Source of the DNA: Candidatus Methanoperedens nitratireducens
GTDB lineage: Archaea; Halobacteriota; Methanosarcinia; Methanosarcinales; Methanoperedenaceae
Length of the DNA stretch: 49,303 nucleotides
NCBI RefSeq assembly: GCF_900196725.1
Contig: NZ_FZMP01000090.1
Coordinates: forward strand, 1-49,303
Direction of reading: 5' to 3'
The translations under genes were made by a program, and so were the position numbers. Positions 7,511-16,755 of this stretch are shown in pieces. The notes beneath the pieces were generated by a model, which was not told where the DNA came from, made no database searches, and worked only from the letters and a program-made list of their open reading frames with translations. Each line of letters opens with the position of its first letter. Within the stretch, counting starts at the first letter, position 1.

Positions 7511-8020
7511 TTAATCTTCTTCCTCGATATCTTCAATGTCCAGATCTACGTCCTGTTCTATGTCCTGTTCATTTTCCTGTTCTGTTGATATCACTGCAAT
7601 GGCAGTCTGATCGAGTGAATTTTCCTGTTCGTTATCACCATTGGTTGTTGCATCTCCACCATCTGCATCAGCGACAGCAACTGCATTTCCAGAGTCATCA
7701 TTTGACGCACCGGAATTATCCAGACCGCCGATATTATCATCTGAATCTTCGCCGCCGACATCGTGGCTGCTTTCGTCCTCGGCTTCTGCATTAGCATTTG
7801 CTTCAGATTCTGCCTGGGCATCGCCGCCAACGGCGATCTGTGCGTTAATGTTGACCTGGTCACCTTCGTTTTCCTGGCTTTGAGCTATCGCACTGCTTGC
7901 CCAGTTTGATGCATCCTGTTCGTTTTCAATTTCCGTTCCAATTGTTATGCTTGCCATTGCTGGCATCGTCATTCCGACTACTGCTGATACCAGCAGTAAT
8001 AGTGCCAATATTTTCTTCAT
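7511..8020 (-). CDS. secreted acidic Asn/Ala/Gln-rich protein
   Basis: The start at 8020 (MKKILALLLL) is preferred to the upstream ATG at 8053 because a GGGGGT ribosome site precedes it and a clean signal peptide follows, with likely cleavage after MPAMA. The mature part, about 145 residues, is very acidic and low in complexity, with alternating N, A, Q, D and E (such as QAESEANANAEAED and EQENEQDIEQDVD). Polymers of this kind suit calcium binding, a surface matrix or a beta-solenoid repeat. No domain is recognised. It is transcribed toward the leader RNA unit. An acidic open stretch continues in another frame after its stop. Confidence 0.7.
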   Translation of the reverse strand: MKKILALLLLVSAVVGMTMPAMASITIGTEIENEQDASNWASSAIAQSQENEGDQVNINAQIAVGGDAQAESEANANAEAEDESSHDVGGEDSDDNIGGLDNSGASNDDSGNAVAVADADGGDATTNGDNEQENSLDQTAIAVISTEQENEQDIEQDVDLDIEDIEEED

Positions 8021-8455
8021 GTATTTTACCCCCATATATTCTTTTAGGCACACAATCTCTCATGTCCCACTTGCGTGAAATTCCCCATTCAAGTTATTTC
8101 ATATTTTTATCTTTTCAGGGCATTTCTTTTGTGCAAAAGCACATGAAACTTGTTATGCCCACTCCGTTGACAGGATTCGAACCCATAGAGCCCTTCACCA
8201 GTCTCCCACCAGAGCAACGGTGCCATCATTAATCCTTCATAATACCCATTACATACAGAGAACCGATATGTAACTTAAAACTTTCCAACCTTAGATTGGT
8301 ATGAGAAACTCCTTTATCAATGCTTTTTCTTTGTTAGCTATGGACTTTACCTATAGCTAACCATCCTGGAACAATGTAACTTTATAATAGGCAGATGTAA
8401 TATTTTGTCCAAAAACAAAAACTATTAATCTTTCCGCACTGTTTAACCCGCCATT
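8021..8455. other. 435-bp intergenic region between divergent genes
   Basis: Holds the promoters of the acidic secreted protein (minus) and argG (plus; AT-rich TTTATAATAGG near 8380-8390 is the best TATA-like stretch). It also holds the tRNA-like relic at 8164-8220. I see no further ORF with a ribosome site. Confidence 0.4.
8164..8220 (-). pseudogene. tRNA-like relic without anticodon arm
   Basis: On the minus strand CCGTTG and CAACGG can form an acceptor-like helix. Between them are a D-arm-like CTC-TGGTGG-GAG and a good T-arm, with the TTCGAAT loop closed by GGG/CCT pairs. Only about 28 bases separate acceptor and T-stem, so there is no room for an anticodon arm. It looks like an internally deleted tRNA or a tRNA-derived RNA, not a working tRNA. 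Confidence 0.35.
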
Positions 8456-9628
8456 ATGAAAAAAGTAGTACTTGCTTACTCGGGCGGACTTGATACTTCT
8501 GTCTGCATACCCTTATTAAAAGAGCATTACGGATGCGATTATGCAATCACAGTGACCGTGGACGTGGGACAGCCTGAAAAAGAGATAGAGCAGGCTGAGA
8601 AGAAAGCGGCTGTAATAAGCGATAAACATTACACGATAGACGCAAAGGACGAGTTCGTAAATGGCTATATCTTCCCTCTCATCAAAGCCAATGGAAGCTA
8701 CGAAGGCTATGTCCTCGGCACATCGATAGCCCGTCCCCTCATCGCCCGCAAGGTCGTCGAAATAGCGCAGAAAGAGAACGCTGATGCCCTCTGCCACGGC
8801 TGCACCGGAAAAGGCAACGACCAGTTAAGGTTCGAGGCTGTGTTCAGGAGCACTGCACTTCCGGTCATAGCCCCGATGAGGGACATGAACCTGACGCGCG
8901 ATTGGGAAATGGAATACGCAAAGAAACATGGGATACCCGTAGCTGCCACGAAATCAAAGCCGTGGAGCGTGGATGAGAATATCTGGAGCCGCAGCATCGA
9001 AGGCGGCAGGCTTGAGGAGCCAAATTTTATTCCTCCTGAAGAGATATTTGAGTGGACGGTATCGCCTGAAAAGTCGCCCGGCGCGGAGATTATAGAGCTC
9101 GGTTTTGAAAAAGGCATCCCGGCATCATTGAACGGGGAAGGTCTTGATGGCGTCTCTTTGATACGGACGCTTAATAAAACAGGCGGCGCTCACGGCGTGG
9201 GACGCACGGACATGATAGAGGACAGGGTGCTCGGTCTTAAAGCCAGGGAAAATTACGAGCATCCCGCAGCCACGATACTGCTGACCGCCCACAAAGACCT
9301 TGAGAAGCTTGTGCTTACAAGGGATGAGTTGCGCTTCAAGTCACTCGTTGATGAGACTTGGAGCGAGCTTGCGTACAAAGGTCTTGTGGACGAGCCCCTA
9401 TATTCAGACTTGAATGCTTTTATCGATAAGACGCAGGAAAGGGTCTCGGGCAATGTAAAGCTCAGGCTCTATAAAGGCAATGCGAAGGTTGTTGCAAGGG
9501 ATTCGCCATATGCTCTCTATTCCGCCGACCTGTCATCGTTTGATAGCAAGACGATTGACCAGAAGGATGCGGAAGGATACTGCAAGTATCACGGGTTCCA
9601 GGCGCGGTTATATAAGAAGATGTGTTAG
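8456..9628 (+). CDS. argG: argininosuccinate synthase
   Basis: 390 residues, near the usual 395-400. It condenses citrulline and aspartate with ATP to argininosuccinate in cytoplasmic arginine synthesis. The N-terminal PP-loop ATP pyrophosphatase motif YSGGLDTS (residues 8-15) is intact, followed by the family segments [15 protein letters not shown] and [11 protein letters not shown]. No Shine-Dalgarno site precedes the ATG and an AT-rich region lies close upstream, so the message may be leaderless. The gene stands alone, convergent with the cytochrome gene. Confidence 0.97.
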   Translation: MKKVVLAYSGGLDTSVCIPLLKEHYGCDYAITVTVDVGQPEKEIEQAEKKAAVISDKHYTIDAKDEFVNGYIFPLIKANGSYEGYVLGTSIARPLIARKVVEIAQKENADALCHGCTGKGNDQLRFEAVFRSTALPVIAPMRDMNLTRDWEMEYAKKHGIPVAATKSKPWSVDENIWSRSIEGGRLEEPNFIPPEEIFEWTVSPEKSPGAEIIELGFEKGIPASLNGEGLDGVSLIRTLNKTGGAHGVGRTDMIEDRVLGLKARENYEHPAATILLTAHKDLEKLVLTRDELRFKSLVDETWSELAYKGLVDEPLYSDLNAFIDKTQERVSGNVKLRLYKGNAKVVARDSPYALYSADLSSFDSKTIDQKDAEGYCKYHGFQARLYKKMC

Positions 9629-9641
9629 TTCTTCTTATAAA

Positions 9642-9661
9642 TGAGAAGAATTACCTTCTCA
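9642..9661. terminator. hairpin between convergent argG and cytochrome genes
   Basis: TGAGAAG and CTTCTCA around a 6-base loop, 13 bases after the argG stop and touching the stop codon of the convergent gene. A hairpin here would serve both transcripts. Archaeal termination depends mainly on T-runs, and there is no long one, so the role is tentative. Confidence 0.35.
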
Positions 9662-10855
9662 TTCGGGTGGAATAAATCCATCTGATAATGTTTTCAAGAA
9701 AGCTACAATATCGTCCTCCTCTTCATCAGTCAATCCAAGGTTCCCTAATTCTTTTGTGTTCATGTTAAGAGCTAATTCCGGCAATGGCCAGCAGTTCACA
9801 CCTTCCCTGCTGCCTTCGAAGCCGCAAACAGGTAAAACATCCCTTGTATTGTAGAAATGCACGATCTCTTTAAGGCTCTTAAAATAGCCATTGTGGGAGT
9901 AAGCTTTTATGAAATCAGGAGTCGGCCTCTTATCCACATTTCGCAGCGTCGGCACTTTGAACTTTCCATAATTTTCTTTCTGAAGTTGTAAAAAATCACT
10001 CTGCGTCGAGAGGAATCCACCCAACCCTGTATCTACAAAAGCCGCTCCAAGCGGGTTGAACTCTGCCATATTGTAGAAAGGGTTCTCCGGGTTCCTCGGC
10101 GTACCGAGATTATCATAGGTGAAATCGGTGAACAAGGAACGTTCGCCATCGGATGGGTGGCACTTATCGCATTTAGCTTTCCCTTTAAACAATAAAAGGC
10201 CCTCCTTCTCCTGTTTTGTTAATTCTGCCCTGCCAGTAAGGAAGTAATCGTATTTCGAGCTGAACTGGTTTACTTCACTTGAGGCTTCATATGCTGCTAT
10301 TGATAAAGCGATATTATCATACGCTTCACTCACGTTATCACAGGCATTATCGCCCCATACCTGTTTGAAGAGGTCTACATAGTTTGAGCTGCACACTTTT
10401 TGGACAACAGCCGAAGCATCTGGATTATTCTGCTCAAGCGGATTCAGGAACGGTCCCTGTGCCTGGTCGGCTGCAGGATTTCCCAGTTTTTCACCGGTTG
10501 CCCGCCCATCCCAGAAATTGCCGCCTATAAAAAACCCTCCTTTTCCCTTTTCAAAGTGGAAAATAGGGCTGGAAGTGGCGTATGCAGAGCTCGGCGGCTT
10601 GCGATTTCCGAACCGTCCCTGCACTGCACCTTCATAGACCGAGCCGTGAGCGTTGATGTTTGAATCAGTACCTGTCCAGCCTGCTTCGGAACCATGGCAA
10701 ACAGCACAGTCCTGCCCTTTCGGTTCTGATAGGTTCTCATCGAAAAACAAATTCTTTCCAAGCATTTCTTTAGGCGTAAGTTCTACTGCTGCTGCAGTCC
10801 CTACAACAGCCAGCAGCAAAACTATCGCACAAATCAAAATTCTTTTACTTAACAT
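9659..10855 (-). CDS. di-haem cytochrome c peroxidase (CcpA/MauG family)
   Basis: 398 residues with a signal peptide (residues 1-23), so exported. Two c-type haem sites are visible: CAVCH at 50-54 and CDKCH at 229-233, the spacing expected for the two domains of bacterial-type di-haem peroxidases. These reduce hydrogen peroxide using small cytochromes; MauG relatives instead oxidise protein residues. GNFWDGRATG and the TPDFIKAYSHNGYF segment are also family-typical. AAGGAG precedes the ATG. Such enzymes are uncommon in archaea and point to a cytochrome-rich lineage. The exact substrate cannot be told from sequence. Confidence 0.88.
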   Translation of the reverse strand: MLSKRILICAIVLLLAVVGTAAAVELTPKEMLGKNLFFDENLSEPKGQDCAVCHGSEAGWTGTDSNINAHGSVYEGAVQGRFGNRKPPSSAYATSSPIFHFEKGKGGFFIGGNFWDGRATGEKLGNPAADQAQGPFLNPLEQNNPDASAVVQKVCSSNYVDLFKQVWGDNACDNVSEAYDNIALSIAAYEASSEVNQFSSKYDYFLTGRAELTKQEKEGLLLFKGKAKCDKCHPSDGERSLFTDFTYDNLGTPRNPENPFYNMAEFNPLGAAFVDTGLGGFLSTQSDFLQLQKENYGKFKVPTLRNVDKRPTPDFIKAYSHNGYFKSLKEIVHFYNTRDVLPVCGFEGSREGVNCWPLPELALNMNTKELGNLGLTDEEEDDIVAFLKTLSDGFIPPE

Positions 10856-11601
10856 AGTTGATTTCTCCTTTGATTATGTCCTCTGTTTAGGTTTTTCAAC
10901 ATTTTTTCTCTTATTTTTGTGTATTTACCTCTGGCAAGACTCACCTGAGGCTGCCTTGTATAGCGCCCCACCTTAGCGCTTGATGCACTTACCACACTAC
11001 CTTTTAAGGCAAACCCCCGCGCATCTCGGATTTTTTGAAATGTGGTTATAACAATGATAGAAGAGTAATAAAAATGAACCTATTCAAAGTTACTTTTTAT
11101 AACTCCCCTAAAAGCCCATAATTGTAGATCGTATTATATTATGATTTAAATCATAATGATTATTAATTATACTACTCATGTATTTACAGTTTTTCTATAA
11201 GGCTGGCTTCATTTAAAAACAAATAAGATGTAAAGATAGATGTAAAGGCATATATCAGAGGCATGTGTTAGAAGCATAAAAGTCCCTCACTCAAAGTAAA
11301 TTTTACTCTCAGGTATATCCCGAAAGTCCATCAGTGGTATTGTAACTATCTTTTGGCTTTTGTTTTTAGACACGCAAGGATGATATAAAATAACTTTTTA
11401 CCAGCAAAGTATTGAAGGAAGCGAAATCTTAATAACCAACAACCGCTTAAAGGGGTGTTAATAGGATCAGGCGGATAGTTATAATTTCTGGGGATAAACC
11501 AAAGTAAGACATATACGGTTTGAAAATGTCGTACCTTTGTTGCTTGCTGGGAACAAACTGTTATCCGCAAGAAAACTTAACGATATAATAAGGGGATTAA
11601 A
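10856..11601. other. 746-bp intergenic region between divergent genes
   Basis: AT-rich. The open stretches in it have no ribosome site and look spurious. It contains a perfect 20-bp palindrome at 11138-11157 and presumably the promoters for the cytochrome c peroxidase (minus) and the surface protein (plus; TATA-like GATATAATAAGGGG lies directly before its ATG). Confidence 0.4.
11138..11157. repeat. perfect 20-bp palindrome
   Basis: ATTATGATTT followed by its exact complement AAATCATAAT. A continuous palindrome with no loop fits a dimeric repressor operator better than an RNA hairpin. It lies about 280 bases upstream of the cytochrome start and 445 bases upstream of the surface protein start. 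Confidence 0.45.
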
Positions 11602-14148
11602 ATGTATTTTAAAAAAGAGAGGATAGTGGCACTTTTAACTATTCTAATTATTGTGATTTCAGGAGCAAAGGCAGCAGACGATACTGCCGGACGTCCAGAA
11701 CATCTTGATTATACCACAGGTAACTTCTGGGTAAATTATACCTGGTCGGCTGGTGCAAACACGGATTCGTTCAATGTCAGCATCAACGGAAACTGGAGTA
11801 ACGGCTCAACAACACTTTTCAAAAACATAACAGCTTCGCCGCATGGATGGGCAAATATTTCGATAGCTGGCTATAATTCAACATCGGGACAGTTATCGGG
11901 TTTTGAATATATGAGTACCCGGATTCCGAATAATCCGGTAACCCTGACAAATGTACAATCCAGTTACCTTTTGTACGAGGGGCAAACTCTTTACATCAGA
12001 CCAGGTTATACCGATGCTGATGGCGATAAAGGAACATTTGCTACAAATGCAGCCTGTATAACAAATGCAAAATGTACTTTTAACACATCTACTGGTGTCG
12101 TTTCATGGAAAACAAGTGGAGGAGATAAGAACATTTATAACTGGCAAATCAATGTAACCGACGGATACGGCAGTATTTCTCAATGGAAATTTACTGTAAC
12201 TGTAAATCCCAATACCGGACGTCCAAAGCTTGCTTATACCACGGATAACTTCTGGGTAAATTATACCTGGTCGGCTTTCCTTGATGCAGATTCATATAAT
12301 GTAAGCATCAATGGAACTTGGAGCAACGGCTCAACAGAGCTTTTTAAAAACACAAGGGGTTCGCCTCATAGTTGGGTAAATATTTCTGTAGCCGGCTATA
12401 ATTCAACATCTGGACAGTTATCGGATTTTGAATATATGAGCACCCGGGTTCCGAACAATCCCATCACTCTTACAAATGTTTCTGACAGATATCTCCTGAA
12501 TGAGGTCGGTACTCTTTACATCAGCCCCACTTATACCGATGCTGACAGTGATAAAGGTGTATTTGCTACAAATGCGGCATGTGTAGCAGATGCAAAATGT
12601 ACTTTTAATCCATCTACGGGCGTTCTCTCGTGGACAATAGGACAGCAGAACAGCGGGATTTATAACTGGTATATCAACGTTACCGATAGATACGGCAGCG
12701 TTTCTACACAGGATTTTAAAGTAATAATCCCCCTGGATCACATGATAAATTTTATTCAGCCCGCTATAGTAAACGATTCTGAGCAATGGGTTGATGCCAG
12801 GGTCGGTCATGTAGGAAAACTCATCGGGGTCAATGCTACCTTCAAGAATACAGGGGAAGAATCCCTGGTTCTTATGATAACCGAGATTTATAATAACTCA
12901 AGAAACGATCTTTCGTCATCAATACCACCACTTGCAATAAATAAATCGTTTTCTTACAGAAAAGTATTTGAAATAAATTCTACCGAGGTAAAAGGGGGTT
13001 TATTTAATTTCACTTTTGAAATAGAGGCTAAGGGTTCCAATGGTCGTGAATTTACCTATAGATACACAAACACCACTACTATTTCCCTTCCGGTAATCCC
13101 TATTTACAAAATGAAACGAGCAAATGCTGATGCCGTCCTGGTTAGTCAGGGCCGTAACACCCCTCCTATAATTTATACCCTTGAAGCTAACAGCAGCGTC
13201 AATTTGATAAATGTTTCTATTTACGATCCCTTTTATCCGGATAAATATTTTAACATTTCAAAACTTGAAGCCAATAAACCCAGAAGTATAAACTATACTT
13301 ACCAGGCTACTACTAATGATTTATCTTCGAAGAAATGCGACGAACCGTTTCCCTATTGTATTATAAACCAGGCAACCTTCACGGGCAGGATCGAATCATC
13401 CGGTAAGCTAATCAACGATACCGATTATGTGGAAATCCTGGTAGGTTCTATCAGCAGCCCGGCAAGCAGCAGCCGGGGTGGAGGCGGCAGTGGGGGAGGC
13501 GGTGGCGGCATACCTCCCAGTGAGGATTACAATAACATAGAGAAGAGGGAGCTAAGGGAAATGGATGTATTTTCAAGAACATCCTCAGTTTATACCTTCA
13601 AATCTGTTGACCCGGTTATGGTGGTGAGCTTTGAAAGCAGCACAAGCGAGAATGGAATAGCGGTCGCAGTAGAAATACTGAAGAACAGGTCAAAACATGC
13701 CGGGACTGATGCGCCGGGCAAGCTTTATAAGTACTTCAATGTCTATGCCGGCACGAGCGGCTTCGGCAAGAAAGTAAGCAATGGTGTTGTGGCTTACAGT
13801 GTCAACAATAGCTGGCTTGAAAAGAACGGTCTGGATCCGGAAGATATACGTATGTATAAATGGCAGGGAAGCTGGGTGGAAAAGGATACTGATATTGTTG
13901 AGAGAAGAAGAAATCAAACTTATTATGCAAGTCTAGTGGGAAACTTCAGCAGTTTTGCCATTGCCGGGCTTAAGAAACCGGAAGTGATCTCGGTTTCCCC
14001 GCTTATGAATGATACTTTAAATGAATCCAATGCAACCCAATCAGCTAACTCGGGCTCTAATCTGACCGTGGGTTTAAGCCTGGTTATGTTGGTAATGGCA
14101 ATAGTCGGGATAGTGTCAGTATATTATTATTATTTCAGGAAAAAATAA
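11602..14148 (+). CDS. large cell-surface protein with Ig-like repeats and PGF-pre-PGF domain
   Basis: 848 residues. There is a signal peptide (about 1-25, ending AKAAD), then two tandem repeats of about 175 residues (roughly 30-200 and 205-375). Each begins with NFWVNYTWSA, includes YNSTSGQLS and Y(T)DADxDKG, and has a CxxNAKC-type pair of Cys. A less conserved beta-rich region follows, then a Gly/Ser linker (RGGGGSGGGGGG), a PGF-pre-PGF domain (about 650-790, ending in NFSSFAIAGL), and a C-terminal membrane helix followed by RKK. Many NxS/T sites predict N-glycosylation. Proteins of this plan are anchored surface or S-layer-associated adhesins in Methanosarcinales and relatives. The gene is monocistronic. 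The ligand is unknown. Confidence 0.82.
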   Translation: MYFKKERIVALLTILIIVISGAKAADDTAGRPEHLDYTTGNFWVNYTWSAGANTDSFNVSINGNWSNGSTTLFKNITASPHGWANISIAGYNSTSGQLSGFEYMSTRIPNNPVTLTNVQSSYLLYEGQTLYIRPGYTDADGDKGTFATNAACITNAKCTFNTSTGVVSWKTSGGDKNIYNWQINVTDGYGSISQWKFTVTVNPNTGRPKLAYTTDNFWVNYTWSAFLDADSYNVSINGTWSNGSTELFKNTRGSPHSWVNISVAGYNSTSGQLSDFEYMSTRVPNNPITLTNVSDRYLLNEVGTLYISPTYTDADSDKGVFATNAACVADAKCTFNPSTGVLSWTIGQQNSGIYNWYINVTDRYGSVSTQDFKVIIPLDHMINFIQPAIVNDSEQWVDARVGHVGKLIGVNATFKNTGEESLVLMITEIYNNSRNDLSSSIPPLAINKSFSYRKVFEINSTEVKGGLFNFTFEIEAKGSNGREFTYRYTNTTTISLPVIPIYKMKRANADAVLVSQGRNTPPIIYTLEANSSVNLINVSIYDPFYPDKYFNISKLEANKPRSINYTYQATTNDLSSKKCDEPFPYCIINQATFTGRIESSGKLINDTDYVEILVGSISSPASSSRGGGGSGGGGGGIPPSEDYNNIEKRELREMDVFSRTSSVYTFKSVDPVMVVSFESSTSENGIAVAVEILKNRSKHAGTDAPGKLYKYFNVYAGTSGFGKKVSNGVVAYSVNNSWLEKNGLDPEDIRMYKWQGSWVEKDTDIVERRRNQTYYASLVGNFSSFAIAGLKKPEVISVSPLMNDTLNESNATQSANSGSNLTVGLSLVMLVMAIVGIVSVYYYYFRKK

Positions 14149-14160
14149 ATGTGTTAATAA

Positions 14161-14234
14161 TGGGCCCGCGGAGATTCGAACTCCGGATCTCCGCTGTGTA
14201 AGAGCGACGTCATAACCGACTAGACCACGGGCCC
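14161..14234 (-). tRNA. tRNA-Val (anticodon UAC)
   Basis: A complete 74-base cloverleaf on the minus strand: 7-bp acceptor GGGCCCG/CGGGCCC with discriminator A, D-arm containing GGTTATGAC, anticodon stem TCGCT/AGCGG around CTTACAC (anticodon TAC, reading GUA and other Val codons), and T-arm with TTCGAAT. No CCA is encoded and there is no intron. It lies just downstream of the surface protein on the opposite strand. Confidence 0.95.
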
Positions 14235-14326
14235 TCTGGGCTTAGATGTCGTTTGGGGTATATAGTTCTTATCAGTTCGCTTTCAAAAATCACAAGTTTT
14301 AAATCTCGCATGAATATAATCAGTGC

Positions 14327-14761
14327 ATGGACTACAGGAAGGGCTCGATAGGACGCATATTCATTGCAAGGGTTGACCACGGCGAGGATTTACTTGCTGA
14401 GCTCTCTTCTTTAGCCCTCAAGGAGAGAATAAAGTCGGCTTTTTTCATTATTCTTGGAGGACTGGAAAAAGCTGAATTTGTTACGGGACCGAAAGAGAGC
14501 GTCTTGCCACCTGTAGAAATCTGGTCAGGATTTGATGATGGTCATCAGCTAGTCGGAGCAGGCAACATTTTCTGGGAGAACGATACACCCAAAATCCATC
14601 TCCACGGGGTGACAGGAGATACTAAAGAGATTGCTATTGGCTGTATAAGAAAAACCGCGAGGACATTTATGTACCTTGATGTATTCATCATAGAGACGGA
14701 TATCCCTGCCAAAAGGGTTTTTGATAAAAAAATAGGAGCTTCTCCAATAAGGTTTCAATAA
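14327..14761 (+). CDS. PPC/DUF296-domain protein
   Basis: 144 residues covering a whole PPC (plant and prokaryote conserved) domain. Recognisable parts are GRIFIARVDHGEDLLAEL at the start, the central GGLEKAEF strand, and the metal-site-like HLHGVTGD (residues about 91-98) with its two His. PPC proteins form trimers; some bind DNA and others are metal-binding enzymes of unknown substrate. There is no AT-hook here, so no DNA-binding role can be claimed. The TATA-like TTTAAAT about 30 bases upstream of the ATG suggests a leaderless message. Its end overlaps that of convergent rnp4 by 7 bases. Confidence 0.85.
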   Translation: MDYRKGSIGRIFIARVDHGEDLLAELSSLALKERIKSAFFIILGGLEKAEFVTGPKESVLPPVEIWSGFDDGHQLVGAGNIFWENDTPKIHLHGVTGDTKEIAIGCIRKTARTFMYLDVFIIETDIPAKRVFDKKIGASPIRFQ

Positions 14762-15054
14762 GGTCGCCTGATATGTTCTCCGCATGCCAGGCATGTAGTA
14801 GTTATATAATCCCCCCGTAATCTTGTGCGTGCAGTTACGCCCTGGACTAAATAAGCATGGCAGTGTTTACACATCTTTTCCTTTAGCTCCTGCGGAATCC
14901 TGACACGATACCTCATCCCGATGCGGCGCGCAAGCCACACATACCTGTTGCTGCGCCCGGGATGAGTCTCAAATTCCTGGTCTGCAAGCTCAAAAAGCCG
15001 CTCAATCCGCTGGAACGCCATGTCCTTTGCCCAATCTTTCTGTTTTTTGCGCAT
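14755..15054 (-). CDS. rnp4: RNase P protein component 4 (Rpr2/Rpp21 family)
   Basis: 99 residues, the family's usual length. The N-terminal helices (AFQRIERLFELA) are followed by a four-Cys zinc ribbon, CKHC near residue 62 and CLAC near 89, and basic residues including RTRLRG. It is a protein subunit of archaeal RNase P, working with Rpp29 beside the RNA specificity domain to trim 5' leaders from tRNAs. This is a diagnostic archaeal marker. It converges on and slightly overlaps the PPC gene. Confidence 0.93.
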   Translation of the reverse strand: MRKKQKDWAKDMAFQRIERLFELADQEFETHPGRSNRYVWLARRIGMRYRVRIPQELKEKMCKHCHAYLVQGVTARTRLRGDYITTTCLACGEHIRRPY

Positions 15055-15334
15055 GCCGGGGTAATTGGCGGGAGGTTACAAATAGGTACTGTCCTATCGC
15101 ATATTTTGATACATATCGGTATCGGCAAAATATTGGATAATCCGATATAGTTTATCTAAATCGGGCCTCCCTACCTCTCTTTACCAATGTGCCCTTGCAA
15201 GAGATACTAAAAACTTAAACGGAAATCTATATATACGATAGTATATTATTTTAAGCTGAAGATGCAGTCACTATACCCCGTATTATAGTATCTTACAGTT
15301 ACATATATACCTTTTAATGATAAAATAGGAAGTT

Positions 15335-16423
15335 ATGAAGTCAAAATCACTTAAAGAATACTATGAAGAAAAAAGAGCGAATGGAGTTAAAGAGTCAAGC
15401 ATCAATACTATTAAGTGGGTATTGGAGTCCCTGGATAGGATCAAACCGCTAGACAAGTGTAATGAAACCGATTTAAAGCGGATTATCACCAAGCTTGATG
15501 TAACAGAAAAAACGATGTGCCTTTATAAGATTTATCTAAAAAATTACTTCCGCTGGAGGGGAGAGCCTGAGAAAGTGGGATGGGTAAGAATAAAGAAAGT
15601 CAAAACACCAATACACGAAGATAGCCTGCTAACACCGGATGAAATTAAAAAACTGCTTGATGCCTGCCAGAGTCCCAGAGATTCTTCACTCATTGCTATT
15701 CTGTCTGAATCTGCATGCCGTATATCCGAAGCCCTGAACCTTAACATTGGCGATCTATCAAAGACTGATTATGGCTTTAAAATGAGAATAAGAGATGGTA
15801 AGACTGGTGCAAGGGATATAGCTCTCATAAGCTCGGTGCCTCACTTAACGCAGTGGTTGAACATGCATCCACTTAAAAATGATACAAATGCTCCGTTATT
15901 CGCAAGTCTTGGAACAAGGAATCATTATGAACGAATGGCTGGACATGCAGTAAGAAAAATTCTCAGAAGTATTAAGAAAAGAGCAGGGATTGAGAAAAGA
16001 GTGCATCCGCATTTGTTCAGGCATACTACCTTGACGAATCTGGCAGGTGATGGCATGCAGGAATCAATTTTAAGAAAGCTTGCAGGCTGGTCGGGTAGCT
16101 CGGACATGCCAGAGATTTACATTCACGTTGGAAATAAAGATGTTGAACAGGCACAATTAGCATTTCATGGCAAAGCTGTTGCCCAAAGACATCTTTCTCA
16201 GAGCCCATTAACTAAAGAGTGCCCGAACTGCCATAAAGAAATGCCTATTGAAGCTCAATATTGTGATAATTGCAGCAAGCACCAGGAATTAACTCCAGTG
16301 GTTAAGAGATTGCTTGAGGAAAATCTTGAAAACCAGAGAAGAATCACAGAGTTGGAACGGAAAGGCGATGAAATTCTCAAAATGGTACTGGCGCAGGGAA
16401 AGGAGGGTACTGTCAAGTCTTAG
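15335..16423 (+). CDS. tyrosine recombinase (XerC/D-like) with C-terminal zinc ribbon
   Basis: 362 residues. The core-binding domain (about 5-85) and catalytic domain show R129 in ACRISEAL, K156 in DGKTG, H226 and R229 in HPHLFRH, Trp252 in the second His position (GWSG, a common substitution), and nucleophile Y262 in EIYIH. After the catalytic domain is a zinc ribbon (C296, C299, C310, C313) and a helical tail that may be coiled coil. Such a tail suits multimerisation or accessory DNA contact. The gene lies 145 bases before the left copy of a 39-bp direct repeat and is the best candidate for moving the neighbouring island. The region just upstream has TATCGG/CCGATA inverted elements around 15115-15150. 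Confidence 0.9.
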   Translation: MKSKSLKEYYEEKRANGVKESSINTIKWVLESLDRIKPLDKCNETDLKRIITKLDVTEKTMCLYKIYLKNYFRWRGEPEKVGWVRIKKVKTPIHEDSLLTPDEIKKLLDACQSPRDSSLIAILSESACRISEALNLNIGDLSKTDYGFKMRIRDGKTGARDIALISSVPHLTQWLNMHPLKNDTNAPLFASLGTRNHYERMAGHAVRKILRSIKKRAGIEKRVHPHLFRHTTLTNLAGDGMQESILRKLAGWSGSSDMPEIYIHVGNKDVEQAQLAFHGKAVAQRHLSQSPLTKECPNCHKEMPIEAQYCDNCSKHQELTPVVKRLLEENLENQRRITELERKGDEILKMVLAQGKEGTVKS

Positions 16424-16755
16424 TTTGCTTGATGCATAGGAATTTATTGATTCATTCTTTGCCTATAATAGTTGTTTATGCGCTATTGTGAGGAAAACAT
16501 AACTATGGAAATGGCTCTTTGGCTATATATTGGTACAATTCTACCATTCTATAAACACACAGCAATGAAAGCGTTAACAATCCCCGTAACGGAAAGTCTT
16601 AAGGCACCCCAGCGCCATAGGGAAAAATAGCAGGTATCCATAATACACATTCATTGAAAAATATTCTTTTTTAAAGATACCTGCACCCCTTTGTAAGGCA
16701 GCTCCAACCCACATCCAAAGCCTGCGGAATAAGAATGGAAAAGGGGAATTAAAAG
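16424..16755. other. 332-bp intergenic region after integrase
   Basis: Contains the left 39-bp repeat (16568-16606) and GGGGAATT before the integrase fragment at 16756. No other convincing gene is present; the open minus-strand frame across it has no ribosome site. Confidence 0.4.
16568..16606. repeat. 39-bp direct repeat, left copy
   Basis: AAAGCGTTAACAATCCCCGT continuing AACGGAAAGTCTTAAGGCA. It matches 28488-28526 at 36 of 39 positions in the same orientation. Each copy contains the small palindromes GTTAAC and CTTAAG around CCGTNACGG. The pair brackets the defence operon, so it may be an att duplication left by integration. Confidence 0.65.

Noticed and set aside
11346-11570. 74-codon minus-strand ORF in the peroxidase/surface-protein gap
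   Set aside because: No ribosome site, no recognisable composition, and it lies in the upstream region of the plus-strand gene.
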